Assembly: GCF_008373765.1 (NCBI RefSeq)
Contig: NZ_VUJW01000001.1
Coordinates: forward strand, 248,189-312,188
Source of the DNA: Nocardioides antri
GTDB taxonomy: Bacteria; Actinomycetota; Actinomycetes; Propionibacteriales; Nocardioidaceae
DNA length: 64,000 nucleotides
Reading direction: 5' to 3'
Positions 25,112-33,054 of the stretch are shown in pieces. The notes beneath the pieces were generated by a model that was given only the letters and a program-made list of their open reading frames with translations, had not been told where the DNA came from and made no database searches. The position numbers and the translations under genes were made by a program. Each line of letters starts with the position of its first letter. Positions within the stretch are counted from its first letter, which is position 1.

Positions 25112-26467
25112 ATGGACGCGTTGCAGTACGCCATCGGCTTCCTGATCTTCTTCCTGCTCATCCTGGTGTCGATCGGGCTCCACGAGTTCGGCCACCTGAT
25201 CCCGGCGAAGAGGTTCGGCGGGAAGGTGACGCAGTACTTCATCGGCTTCGGGCCCACGGTGTGGAGCAAGCAGATCGGCGAGACCGAGTACGGCCTCAAG
25301 GCGATCCCGCTCGGCGGCTACGTCAAGATCGTCGGGATGCTGCCGCCCGAGGCTACGGTGCTCGCCGACGAGATCACCTACGACGCCGAGGGCCGCCAGG
25401 TCACCCGGGTGCGCAAGTCCAACACCGGGATGTTCACGCAGCTGATCTCAGACGCGCGCGCCGCGGAGTGGGAGCTGGTCAAGCCCGAGGACACCGACCG
25501 GCTCTTCTACAAGATGTCGTGGTGGAAGAAGGTCGTCGTGATGGCCGGCGGCCCGTCGGTCAACATCCTCATCGCGTTCTTCCTGTTCAGCGCCGTCTTC
25601 GCCACCTACGGCAACGGCCAGGACCAGCAGACGACGACGACGATCGCCGAGGTCCAGGGATGCATCGTCCCGGCCGAGGAGTCCGGCCGGGTCTGCACCG
25701 AGGAGGAGATCCTCGAGCAGCCGACGCCCGCCTACCAGGCAGGCCTGGAGGCCGGCGACCGGATCGTGTCGTTCAACGGCGTCGAGGCCGAGAGCTGGGA
25801 GCAGGTCCAGCAGCTGATCCGCGACAACGGCGACGGCCGTGCCGCGATCGTCGTCGAGCGTGACGACAGGCTGTTGACGATCGAGACCAAGACGACGGTG
25901 ACGCCCCGGATCATCGACGAGGACGCGGACCCCGAGCCGGTCGGCTTCCTCGGCGTCGCGCCGAGGACCTACGCGCCGACCGGCGGCCCGCTCTACACGC
26001 TCGAGCAGATGGGCGGGATGACCGTCGACGTCGTCAAGGCGCTGGCGACCCTCCCGGTGAAGGTCTTCGACGTCGCGCAGGCCGTCGTCGGCCTGGAGGA
26101 GCGCGACCCGGAGGGGCCGATCAGCATCGTCGGCGGCGGCCGGCTCGCGGGCGAGGTCGCTGCGCACGACGAGTCGACCGTCACCGACAAGGTGGTCTTC
26201 TTCACCGGCATGCTGGCGGGCTTCAACTTCTTCATCGGCATGTTCAACTTCCTGCCGCTGCTGCCGCTCGACGGCGGCCACATCGCCAGCGCGCTGTGGG
26301 AGGCCCTGCGCCGCGGGCTCGCGCGGCTCCGCGGTCGGCCCGATCCCGGCTACGTCGACGCCGCCAAGCTGCTCCCGGTGGCCTACGTCGTCGCCTCGGC
26401 GATGCTGGTCATGGGGGTCGTGCTGATCGTCGGCGACCTCGTGGTGCCGGTGCACCTCGAATCCTGA
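25112..26467 (+). CDS. rip1: Site-2 intramembrane zinc metalloprotease (Rip1/RseP)
   Basis: A 451-residue membrane protease that cleaves transmembrane anti-sigma factors and other single-pass proteins inside the bilayer. The zinc site is H24EFGH28 in the first helix, with the third ligand in 'LPLLPLDGGH' near residue 388. 'MAGGPSVNILIAFFLF' near 147 marks the second helix. A PDZ domain between about 180 and 290 contains 'AGLEAGDRIVSFNG'. It sits between dxr and ispG, as Rv2869c does. The two sigma/membrane-protein pairs at 5 and 9 kb encode the kind of single-pass substrate this protease could process, but that link is speculative. Confidence 0.93.
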   Translation: MDALQYAIGFLIFFLLILVSIGLHEFGHLIPAKRFGGKVTQYFIGFGPTVWSKQIGETEYGLKAIPLGGYVKIVGMLPPEATVLADEITYDAEGRQVTRVRKSNTGMFTQLISDARAAEWELVKPEDTDRLFYKMSWWKKVVVMAGGPSVNILIAFFLFSAVFATYGNGQDQQTTTTIAEVQGCIVPAEESGRVCTEEEILEQPTPAYQAGLEAGDRIVSFNGVEAESWEQVQQLIRDNGDGRAAIVVERDDRLLTIETKTTVTPRIIDEDADPEPVGFLGVAPRTYAPTGGPLYTLEQMGGMTVDVVKALATLPVKVFDVAQAVVGLEERDPEGPISIVGGGRLAGEVAAHDESTVTDKVVFFTGMLAGFNFFIGMFNFLPLLPLDGGHIASALWEALRRGLARLRGRPDPGYVDAAKLLPVAYVVASAMLVMGVVLIVGDLVVPVHLES

Positions 26468-26485
26468 TCCCAGCCGCTCCGGAAG

Positions 26486-26491
26486 TACCCT
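26486..26491 (+). promoter_or_regulatory. -10 hexamer for ispG
   Basis: TACCCT, six bases before the ispG ATG. It fits TAnnnT and a leaderless start inside the dxr-rip1-ispG operon. Confidence 0.45.
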
Positions 26492-26497
26492 GGTCCC

Positions 26498-27649
26498 ATG
26501 ACCGCTATCGGCCTCGGCATGCCCACTGCACCCCCTCCGGTGCTGGCTCCTCGGCGCAAGACGCGCCAGATCCAGGTCGGCAAGGTCGGGGTCGGCAGCG
26601 ACCATCCGATCTCGGTCCAGTCGATGACCACCACCCTGACCTCCGACGTCAACAGCACCCTGCAGCAGATCGCCGAGCTCACCGCCGCGGGCTGCGACAT
26701 CGTGCGGGTCGCGTGCCCGTCGGCCGACGACGCCGAGGCGCTCCCCGAGATCGCCCGGCACAGCCAGATCCCGGTCATCGCCGACATCCACTTCCAGCCG
26801 AAGTACGTCTTCGCCGCCATCGACGCAGGCTGCGCCGCCGTACGCGTGAACCCCGGCAACATCAAGAGGTTCGACGACCAGGTCAAGGAGATCGCCCGGG
26901 CCGCCAAGGACCGCGGCACCAGCATCCGGATCGGCGTCAACGCGGGCTCGCTCGACAAGCGGCTGCTCGAGAAGTACGGCAAGGCGACCCCCGAGGCGCT
27001 CGTCGAGTCAGCGGTCTGGGAGGCCGGCCTCTTCGAGGAGCACGACTTCCACGACTTCAAGATCTCGGTCAAGCACAACGACCCGGTCGTCATGGTCCGG
27101 GCCTACGAGCTGCTGGCCGAGCAGGGCGACTGGCCGCTGCACCTCGGCGTCACCGAGGCCGGTCCGGCCTTCCAGGGCACGATCAAGTCGGCGACCGCGT
27201 TCGGCGCGCTGCTGTCCCGCGGCATCGGCGACACCATCCGGGTCTCGCTGTCGGCGCCGCCGGTCGAGGAGGTCAAGGTCGGCCTGCAGATCCTGCAGTC
27301 GCTGAACCTCCGCGAGCGCAAGCTCGAGATCGTGTCCTGCCCGAGCTGCGGCCGCGCGCAGGTCGACGTCTACACGCTGGCGGAGCAGGTGACCGCGGGC
27401 CTCGACGGGCTCGAGGTCCCGCTCCGGGTCGCCGTGATGGGCTGCGTCGTCAACGGTCCGGGGGAGGCCCGCGAGGCCGACCTCGGCGTCGCGTCCGGCA
27501 ACGGGAAGGGCCAGATCTTCGTCAAGGGCGAGGTGATCAAGACCGTGCCCGAGTCCAAGATCGTGGAGACCCTCATCGAGGAGGCGATGCGGATCGCCGA
27601 GTCGATGGAGCCCGCCGACGGTGCCACGCCGTCGGTCACCGTCTCCTGA
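26498..27649 (+). CDS. ispG: 4-hydroxy-3-methylbut-2-en-1-yl diphosphate synthase
   Basis: IspG (GcpE) is a [4Fe-4S] enzyme that converts MEcPP to HMBPP, the penultimate MEP-pathway step. The 383-residue protein has a TIM-barrel N-terminal part ('[20 protein letters not shown]', '[17 protein letters not shown]', '[19 protein letters not shown]'). Its C-terminal cluster domain shows Cys281 and Cys284 in '[11 protein letters not shown]' and Cys316 in '[16 protein letters not shown]', plus a nearby Glu. It follows the protease gene by 30 bases and appears to have its own -10 element. In mycobacteria the next gene is a GNAT acetyltransferase; here four opposite-strand GH16 genes intervene. Confidence 0.95.
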   Translation: MTAIGLGMPTAPPPVLAPRRKTRQIQVGKVGVGSDHPISVQSMTTTLTSDVNSTLQQIAELTAAGCDIVRVACPSADDAEALPEIARHSQIPVIADIHFQPKYVFAAIDAGCAAVRVNPGNIKRFDDQVKEIARAAKDRGTSIRIGVNAGSLDKRLLEKYGKATPEALVESAVWEAGLFEEHDFHDFKISVKHNDPVVMVRAYELLAEQGDWPLHLGVTEAGPAFQGTIKSATAFGALLSRGIGDTIRVSLSAPPVEEVKVGLQILQSLNLRERKLEIVSCPSCGRAQVDVYTLAEQVTAGLDGLEVPLRVAVMGCVVNGPGEAREADLGVASGNGKGQIFVKGEVIKTVPESKIVETLIEEAMRIAESMEPADGATPSVTVS

Positions 27650-27667
27650 CGGACCGCCCCCTGACGG

Positions 27668-28597
27668 TCAGCGCCAAGCCTTGGCGTAGTCGACCACCAA
27701 TGCCGACGGGAACTCCGTCCGGTTGGTGATCCTGGTCTCCCGGTAGTACTGGGTCACTCCCATGTGCAGGATCATGCTGAACGGGTGGTCGAACGGCTGC
27801 GGCCGCTCCTGCGGGGGATTCGGCGTCCAGCTCCGCGCGAAGCACTGGCGCCCGTCGATGTAGAAGCGCATGATGTCGGGTCGCCACAGCACCCGGTAGG
27901 TGTGGAACCGGGCGACGTCACGGACCTTGCACTGCCGTCCGGAGTCGAACTTCTTGACACGGCCGTCGTAGTGCAGTGAGGGCATGACCAGGTGGGGGTA
28001 GCGCGACCACCACTCGGCGACATCGATCTCACCGGACTCCGGCCACTGGCCGTACTTCTTCTCGACCGGGTACATCCAGAACGCAGCCTGGAGGCCGGAC
28101 TCCTTCGAGGCCGGGAACTTCGCGCGGACCTCGAACCGGCCGTAGGTCTGGGAGAAGTGGCCCTTGGTGCCGATCATGCCGCCGGTGAAGCGGGTGACGA
28201 GCGCCTTGTAGGCGCCGCAGACCTTCGTCGGGCCCTTCCGCGTGATCAGTCGGAGCTTCCCGCGGCGGACCTTGATGTTTCTCGTCGAGTCCATGTAGCA
28301 CGTCAGCCCCGTGTTGAACCGGGACTTCGTGGACTCCTGGACGATCCACTTGTCCCTGTTGAGCTTGCGCCCCTTGAAGTTCTCGACGAAGGAGCACCTC
28401 CACCGGTTGCCGTTGGACTTCCTGAGGATCGGCCCGCACCGGTCCCGCGCCACGGCGGTGGCGGCCACCGTCGCCGTGTCGTGCGACGGCGCGGCCGCGG
28501 GCATGGGCACGAGGCCCGCCAGGCTGATCATGACGACGACCACCACGAGCCGCCGCACGTTGACGACGAGAGATGCCGGCACGGATCCAACCCCCAT
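27668..28597 (-). CDS. Secreted GH16-family glycoside hydrolase (array copy 1)
   Basis: A 309-residue exported protein with a signal peptide (about 1-37) and one glycoside hydrolase family 16 beta-jelly-roll domain. The catalytic signature GEIDVAEWW gives Glu190 (nucleophile), Asp192 and Glu195 (acid/base), matching the ExDxxE form of GH16. Six cysteines at conserved places in all four copies suggest three disulfides. GH16 enzymes cut beta-1,3 or beta-1,4 glucans or galactans; the substrate here is unknown. It is the most divergent copy: richer in lysine, with 'LVMPSLHYDG' and 'MILHMGVTQYY' instead of the patterns shared by the other three. It converges on ispG with 18 bases between stops. 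Confidence 0.85.
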   Translation of the reverse strand: MGVGSVPASLVVNVRRLVVVVVMISLAGLVPMPAAAPSHDTATVAATAVARDRCGPILRKSNGNRWRCSFVENFKGRKLNRDKWIVQESTKSRFNTGLTCYMDSTRNIKVRRGKLRLITRKGPTKVCGAYKALVTRFTGGMIGTKGHFSQTYGRFEVRAKFPASKESGLQAAFWMYPVEKKYGQWPESGEIDVAEWWSRYPHLVMPSLHYDGRVKKFDSGRQCKVRDVARFHTYRVLWRPDIMRFYIDGRQCFARSWTPNPPQERPQPFDHPFSMILHMGVTQYYRETRITNRTEFPSALVVDYAKAWR

Positions 28598-28699
28598 GAG
28601 CTGTGCGACCGACGTGTTGTCCGACCGCGGTGATCTCGGACGCGTCGTGGACCGAGAGAGTTCACGCTCTGTGAAGAGTAGCCGCTGTGGTGACCGTCG

Positions 28700-29608
28700 T
28701 CACCGCCATGCCTTGACGTGGTCGACCGTGTACGTCGCCGGCAGCTGGGTCGACGACGTGATGGCGTTGGACCCGGTCGGCGTGCCCACGCCCATGTTCA
28801 GGATCATGCTGAAGGGGTGGTCGAAGGGCTGCGGCGCGACCAGCGGGCTGTTGGGCACCCAGGACCGCGCGAAGCACAGCTGGCCGTCGATGAAGAATCG
28901 CATCTCCGTGGGCAGCCACTCGACGGCGTAGGTGTGGTAGCTGCTGACGTCGGCCACCCGGCAGCTCCAGCCGGAATCGTACCGACCGTCGCGACCGCTG
29001 TAGTGGAGGGAAGGGAGCACCAGGGACGGGTCGCTGGACCACCACTCGGCGACGTCGATCTCGCCCGAGGCGGGCCAGGCTCCGTAGGTCTGGCTGAGGG
29101 GGTTCATCCAGAACCCGCCGTGCACTCCCGAGGTCCGGGCGGTGGGGTACTTGGCGCGCACCTCGAACCGGCCGTAGGTCTGCGAGAACTTGCCGCGGGT
29201 GCCGATCATGCCGCCGGTGTACTTCGTGGTGAAGTCCCCTGAGGGACTGGCGCACACGAAGTTGCCGGGCATCACGCGAGCAGTCAGCTCCAGCACCCCG
29301 CGCCGGACCTTGATGCTCTTGTCGGACGCCGTGTAGCAGGTCGACCCGGTCCGGAAGCCGGTCTTCGCGGTCTCCTGGGTGATCCACTTGGTGGTGTTGA
29401 GCGACGTCCCGTCGAAGTTGTCGACGAACGAGCAGGTCCAGCTAGAGCCGTCGGACTTGGGCAGCAGCGCGCCGCAGGCGTCGGACGTGGCGGTGGCCGC
29501 AGCGGCACCTCCGGCCGGGACGACCGCCTGGAGCGGGACGAGGCCCGCGACCGCGGCGAGCGCGGCGCCCGCGGCGAGACGGCGCAGGGTTCGGACATGA
29601 CGCAGCAC
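28700..29608 (-). CDS. Secreted GH16-family glycoside hydrolase (array copy 2)
   Basis: A 302-residue exported GH16 protein. The signal peptide covers about residues 1-39. The jelly-roll domain follows with 'DNFDGTSLNTTKW', 'FSQTYGRFEVRAKYP' and the catalytic GEIDVAEWW (Glu183, Asp185, Glu188). It ends in 'DHVKAWR', close to the 'KAWR' end of every copy. Six cysteines are conserved with the neighbours. The GTG start at 29608 is preceded by GGGGAG at a good distance. It is closest to copy 3, sharing 'PNSPLVAPQPFDHPFSMILN'-type blocks. A gap of 102 bases to copy 1 and 131 to copy 3 leaves space for separate promoters. Confidence 0.86.
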   Translation of the reverse strand: MLRHVRTLRRLAAGAALAAVAGLVPLQAVVPAGGAAAATATSDACGALLPKSDGSSWTCSFVDNFDGTSLNTTKWITQETAKTGFRTGSTCYTASDKSIKVRRGVLELTARVMPGNFVCASPSGDFTTKYTGGMIGTRGKFSQTYGRFEVRAKYPTARTSGVHGGFWMNPLSQTYGAWPASGEIDVAEWWSSDPSLVLPSLHYSGRDGRYDSGWSCRVADVSSYHTYAVEWLPTEMRFFIDGQLCFARSWVPNSPLVAPQPFDHPFSMILNMGVGTPTGSNAITSSTQLPATYTVDHVKAWR

Positions 29609-29739
29609 GGTGTTCTCCCCATAGAAGCCCCGCTGTCTGCCGGGCGCACGGACAACGCTAACGAGGCCGGGCCGCGTCGTGACCGGGTGAGCGGTCAAGG
29701 GTCGCTTGGCCCTTTCGCACCACCTGGGCCGTCGGTCGG

Positions 29740-30648
29740 CTATCGCCAGGCCTTGGCGTACTGGACGACGTACCTGCCGGGGAACTGGGTCCGTGAGGTC
29801 ACCTTGTTCGTGCCGGTGCTGGTGCCGACGCCCATGTTGAGGATCATGCTGAACGGGTGGTCGAACGGCTGCGGGGCAACCAGCGGGCTGTCCGGCGTCC
29901 AGGACCGCGAGAAGCACCGCTGGTCGTCGATGAGGAAGCGCATCGTCGTGCGCAGCCACTCGACCGCGTACGTGTGGTAGTTGCTCACGTCGGGGACCCG
30001 GCAGCCCCATCCGGAGTCGTGGTTGTGGTCGCGGCCGGTGTAGTGGAGGGACGGGAGGACCAGGGTCGGGTCGGAGGACCACCACTCGGCGACGTCGATC
30101 TCCCCCGAGGCGGGCCACGCTCCGTACTTGTGGCTGAGGGGGTACATCCAGAACCCGCCGTGCAGCCCCGAGGTCCGCGCGCCGGGGTATCTGGCGCGGA
30201 CCTCGAACCGGCCGAACGTCTGCGAGAAGTGGCCGCGAGTGCCGACCATGCCGCCGGTGTAGCGGGTGGCGAAGTTGCGGAGCGGGTTCCTGCAGGTGAA
30301 CCAGCGTCCCTCGTCGGCGACGAGGTGCAGCTCGCCGTCCCGGACCGAGACGTTCCGCGACGAGGCGGTGTAACAGGTCCGACCCGTCCGGAACCCGGTC
30401 CGCGCCGTCTCCTGGACGACCCACCTGTCCGGGTTGAGCGCGTTCCCGCCGAAGTTGTCGACGAACGTGCACGACCATCGGCTGCCGTCGGGCTTCGTCA
30501 GCGCGGGACCGCAGGCGTCGGACAGCGCGGTCGCACTGGTCGCCGCTGCGCCCTCGGTGGCCACCGTCTCGAACGGGGCCAGGCCGGCCGCCGCGACGAG
30601 CGCGAAACCGGCGAGCAGACGGCGGACATCTCGGTCTCGGAGCAGCAT
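29740..30648 (-). CDS. Secreted GH16-family glycoside hydrolase (array copy 3)
   Basis: A 302-residue exported GH16 protein, the same length as copy 2. The signal peptide covers about residues 1-36. The catalytic motif GEIDVAEWW gives Glu183, Asp185 and Glu188. Conserved blocks include 'FSQTFGRFEVRARYPG', 'LVLPSLHYTGRD', 'YHTYAVEWL' and the terminal 'VQYAKAWR'. Six cysteines match those of the other copies. A GGGAGA ribosome-binding site precedes ATG 30648. All visible catalytic residues are intact. The product is probably secreted and acts on extracellular or cell-wall polysaccharide, but the substrate is not deducible. Confidence 0.86.
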   Translation of the reverse strand: MLLRDRDVRRLLAGFALVAAAGLAPFETVATEGAAATSATALSDACGPALTKPDGSRWSCTFVDNFGGNALNPDRWVVQETARTGFRTGRTCYTASSRNVSVRDGELHLVADEGRWFTCRNPLRNFATRYTGGMVGTRGHFSQTFGRFEVRARYPGARTSGLHGGFWMYPLSHKYGAWPASGEIDVAEWWSSDPTLVLPSLHYTGRDHNHDSGWGCRVPDVSNYHTYAVEWLRTTMRFLIDDQRCFSRSWTPDSPLVAPQPFDHPFSMILNMGVGTSTGTNKVTSRTQFPGRYVVQYAKAWR

Positions 30649-30801
30649 GGGTGATCTCCCGGGGCGAGCGGGCCCGGTCAGGGTGTGACGTCGCCACGTC
30701 TGCACGCGGCCAGGCCCGAGTGGCCGCGAGTGGGACAGACCGTACCGGTCAAGCGTCCTGATGCAGCGGGTGCTCAGCAGGTGAGCAACCACGTCTCCGG
30801 G

Positions 30802-31689
30802 TCAGCGCCAGGCCTTCGCGTAGTCGACGGTCAAGGTCGACGGCAGCGCGGTCGCCGCGGTCACGGCGTTGATCCCGCGCGCCGTACCCACGCCGAGGTT
30901 GAGGATCATGCTGAAGGGGTGGTCGAACGGCTGGGGCGCCACCAGCGGCGGGGCAGGGGTCCAGGACCGGACGAAGCACGTCTCACCGTCGATGAGGAAG
31001 CGCATCTCGGTGGGCAGCCACTCGACCGCGTAGACGTGGAAGGTGCTCACGTCCGCCACCCGGCAGTCCCAGCCGGTGTCGGTGCGCGGGTTGCGACCGT
31101 GGAAGTGCAGCGACGGCAGGACCAGGGAGGGCTGGTTGGACCACCACTCGGCGATGTCGATCTCGCCCGAGGCCGGCCATCGTCCGTAGGTCGGGCTGAG
31201 CGGGAACATCCAGAACGCCCCGTGCAGGCCGGGCGCCCGGCTGCTCGGCCACTTGGCCCGCACCTCGAACCGGCCGTAGGCCTGGGAGAAGTGGCCGCGG
31301 GTGCCCACCAGTCCGCCGGTGTACGGCGTGCGGAACACGCCGTACGGGTTGTCGCAGTTGAGCATCGCGCCCTCGTGGCGCGCCTCGAGCAACAGCGTTC
31401 CCGACCGGACCTCGACGTTGCTGGCGCCGCGGTAGCAGGTCAGGCCTGTCCGGAACCCCGTCCGGGCGGTGTCCTGGGTGATCCACTTGTCGGGGTCCAG
31501 CCGCGCCTCGTCGAACTCGTCGACGAACGAGCACGCCCAGGTGCCGCCGCCGGGCTTCTCCAGGAGCGGGCCGCAGTCGTCGCTCGGCACGTCCGGGGAG
31601 GCAGGGGACAGCGCCAGGGCCGGGAGGACGAGTGCCGCCGCAAGGAGGCGCCGGCCGCGCGGGGGGATCCTGATCATCGCAACGTCCAT
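30802..31689 (-). CDS. Secreted GH16-family glycoside hydrolase (array copy 4)
   Basis: A 295-residue exported GH16 protein and the first gene of the leftward array. The signal peptide (about 1-31, 'LLAAALVLPALALSPASP') is followed by the shared 'DDCGPLLEKPGGGTWACSF'. The catalytic motif is GEIDIAEWW with Glu176, Asp178 and Glu181. Six cysteines are conserved. It ends 'DYAKAWR'. Both ATG 31689 and ATG 31677 are possible starts; the first has a GAGG at a usable distance. It is divergent from the GNAT gene, and the shared spacer contains an inverted repeat (31711-31727). Confidence 0.85.
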   Translation of the reverse strand: MDVAMIRIPPRGRRLLAAALVLPALALSPASPDVPSDDCGPLLEKPGGGTWACSFVDEFDEARLDPDKWITQDTARTGFRTGLTCYRGASNVEVRSGTLLLEARHEGAMLNCDNPYGVFRTPYTGGLVGTRGHFSQAYGRFEVRAKWPSSRAPGLHGAFWMFPLSPTYGRWPASGEIDIAEWWSNQPSLVLPSLHFHGRNPRTDTGWDCRVADVSTFHVYAVEWLPTEMRFLIDGETCFVRSWTPAPPLVAPQPFDHPFSMILNLGVGTARGINAVTAATALPSTLTVDYAKAWR

Positions 31690-31710
31690 CCTCGCCGAAC
31701 CTCGGCCGCG

Positions 31711-31727
31711 GGCGGACGGAGTCCGCC
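31711..31727. promoter_or_regulatory. Inverted repeat in the GH16/GNAT divergent spacer
   Basis: GGCGGAC at 31711-31717 and GTCCGCC at 31721-31727 form a perfect 7-bp inverted repeat with a 3-base spacer. It sits near where a -35 region for the GNAT gene would be and in the leader of GH16 copy 4. It could be an operator or a small hairpin. Confidence 0.35.
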
Positions 31728-31746
31728 GAAGAGGGCTCGTACGTCG

Positions 31747-31752
31747 TAGGCT
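31747..31752 (+). promoter_or_regulatory. -10 hexamer for the GNAT gene
   Basis: TAGGCT, six bases before GTG 31759; fits TAnnnT and leaderless initiation. Confidence 0.45.
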
Positions 31753-31758
31753 CGGGCC

Positions 31759-32604
31759 GTGCTGACGACCCGCCCCGGCGTGCGCGTCCTCGCGGCGGCC
31801 GACATGGAGGAGTTCCTGGCGCTTGCCAACCAGGACCCGGTCGTCAACGTGTTCGCCATCCACCGGGCCCGGACCACCAGCCTCGAGCCGCGGTGGCTGG
31901 GCGGCGAGATGTGGGGCCGGTTCGACGGTGGCCGGCTCGTCGCCGCGTGCCACGTCGCCGCAAACCTGGTGCCGGTCCAGGCGAGCCGGGAGGACGCGGT
32001 CGTCTTCGCGGAGCGTGCGCTCGCCCGGCGTCGTACGGCGTCGACGATCGTCGGCCCCCAGGACGCCGTCGTCCCGTTCTGGAACGCCGTCGCCGACACG
32101 TGGGGTAGCCCCCGCGACGCACGGTGGGACCAGCGGCACCTCGTCATCGACACCGACCCCGCGGTGGAGCCGGACCCCGCGGTGCGGCTCACCGCCCGCA
32201 CCGACCTCGACGCGCTCTACCCGGCCTGCGTCGCGATGTACACCGAGGAGGTCGGGGTCTCGCCCGAGATCGGCGGCGGGTCCGACCTCTACCGGACCCG
32301 GGTGGTCCAGCTGATCAGCCGGGGCTGGTCCTTCGCGCGGTTCGACCGGGGCGAGCTCGTCTTCAAGGCGGAGGTCGCGTGCGCGACCCCGGACGCCGCG
32401 CAGATCCAGGGCGTCTGGGTGCCGCCGCACCGCCGTGGCGAGGGGCTGGCCATCGGCGGCATGGCCGCAGTCGTCGCCCTCGTGCGGAGCCGGGTCGCGC
32501 CCACCGTGTCGCTGTACGTCAACGAGTGGAACGCGCCGGCCCGCCGGGCCTACGAGCGCGTCGGCTTCCGGGAGACCGCCCGGTTCGCCACCGTCATGTT
32601 CTAG
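31759..32604 (+). CDS. GNAT-family N-acetyltransferase (Rv2867c-like)
   Basis: A 281-residue protein with an N-terminal DUF4081-type domain (about 1-140) and a C-terminal GNAT fold. The acetyl-CoA loop is 'IQGVWVPPHRRGEGLAIGGM' near residue 215-234, followed by 'VSLYVNEWNAPARRAYERVG' near 250, the usual motif A/B pair. The pairing matches the mycobacterial gene directly downstream of gcpE (Rv2867c). The substrate is not known. It starts at GTG 31759 with a -10 element six bases upstream. It continues the rightward operon direction of dxr-rip1-ispG beyond the inserted GH16 array. Confidence 0.85.
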   Translation: MLTTRPGVRVLAAADMEEFLALANQDPVVNVFAIHRARTTSLEPRWLGGEMWGRFDGGRLVAACHVAANLVPVQASREDAVVFAERALARRRTASTIVGPQDAVVPFWNAVADTWGSPRDARWDQRHLVIDTDPAVEPDPAVRLTARTDLDALYPACVAMYTEEVGVSPEIGGGSDLYRTRVVQLISRGWSFARFDRGELVFKAEVACATPDAAQIQGVWVPPHRRGEGLAIGGMAAVVALVRSRVAPTVSLYVNEWNAPARRAYERVGFRETARFATVMF

Positions 32605-32620
32605 CCCGGAAGGCATCCCT

Positions 32621-32989
32621 GTGACCGCAAAGCTCCGACCTGACGCAAAGATCGTCGTCGGCGCGTTCCTCGCCTCGGGCACCGTGCACCTCGTGAAGCC
32701 CGACGTGTTCGCCCCGCTGATGCCCTCGTGGGTGCCCGCCCACCGCGAGGTCATCGTCGCCTCCGGGGTCGCCGAGCTCCTGTGCGCGGTGGGCCTGCTC
32801 GTTCCCGGCACCCGTCGGGCCGCGGGCGTCGCGAGTGCGGGGCTGCTGCTCGGAGTCTTCCCGGGCAACGTGAAGATGGCGGTCGACGCGCTCCACGGAT
32901 CCAACCGGACGCTGCAGGCGGTGGCGCTCGCCCGCCTGCCGCTCCAGCTGCCGCTCATCCGCGGCGCCTGGCGCGCCGGCCGCGGCTGA
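32621..32989 (+). CDS. DoxX-like small membrane protein
   Basis: A 122-residue protein with about four hydrophobic helices, resembling the DoxX/DUF4267-type family: '[20 protein letters not shown]' early, '[20 protein letters not shown]' and '[19 protein letters not shown]' later. GTG 32621 follows a GGAAGG ribosome-binding site and gives the usual family length. It lies 16 bases after the GNAT gene and before proS on the same strand. The precise function of the family is unclear; some members are linked to thiol or sulfur redox. The assignment rests on helix pattern and motif resemblance. Confidence 0.7.
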   Translation: MTAKLRPDAKIVVGAFLASGTVHLVKPDVFAPLMPSWVPAHREVIVASGVAELLCAVGLLVPGTRRAAGVASAGLLLGVFPGNVKMAVDALHGSNRTLQAVALARLPLQLPLIRGAWRAGRG

Positions 32990-33042
32990 GCGACGCCGTC
33001 GGCCGGGCGGGAACTGGTTTCCGGCGCGCGGTGGGCCCCGCC

Positions 33043-33048
33043 TACCCT
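33043..33048 (+). promoter_or_regulatory. -10 hexamer for proS
   Basis: TACCCT, six bases before ATG 33055; fits TAnnnT and leaderless initiation. Confidence 0.45.
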
Positions 33049-33054
33049 GTGCGC

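Noticed and set aside
28700-30697. A single 665-codon frame joining GH16 copies 2 and 3
   Set aside because: The upstream half is out of frame with copy 3's conserved protein; copy 2 has its own signal peptide, ribosome-binding site and GTG start.
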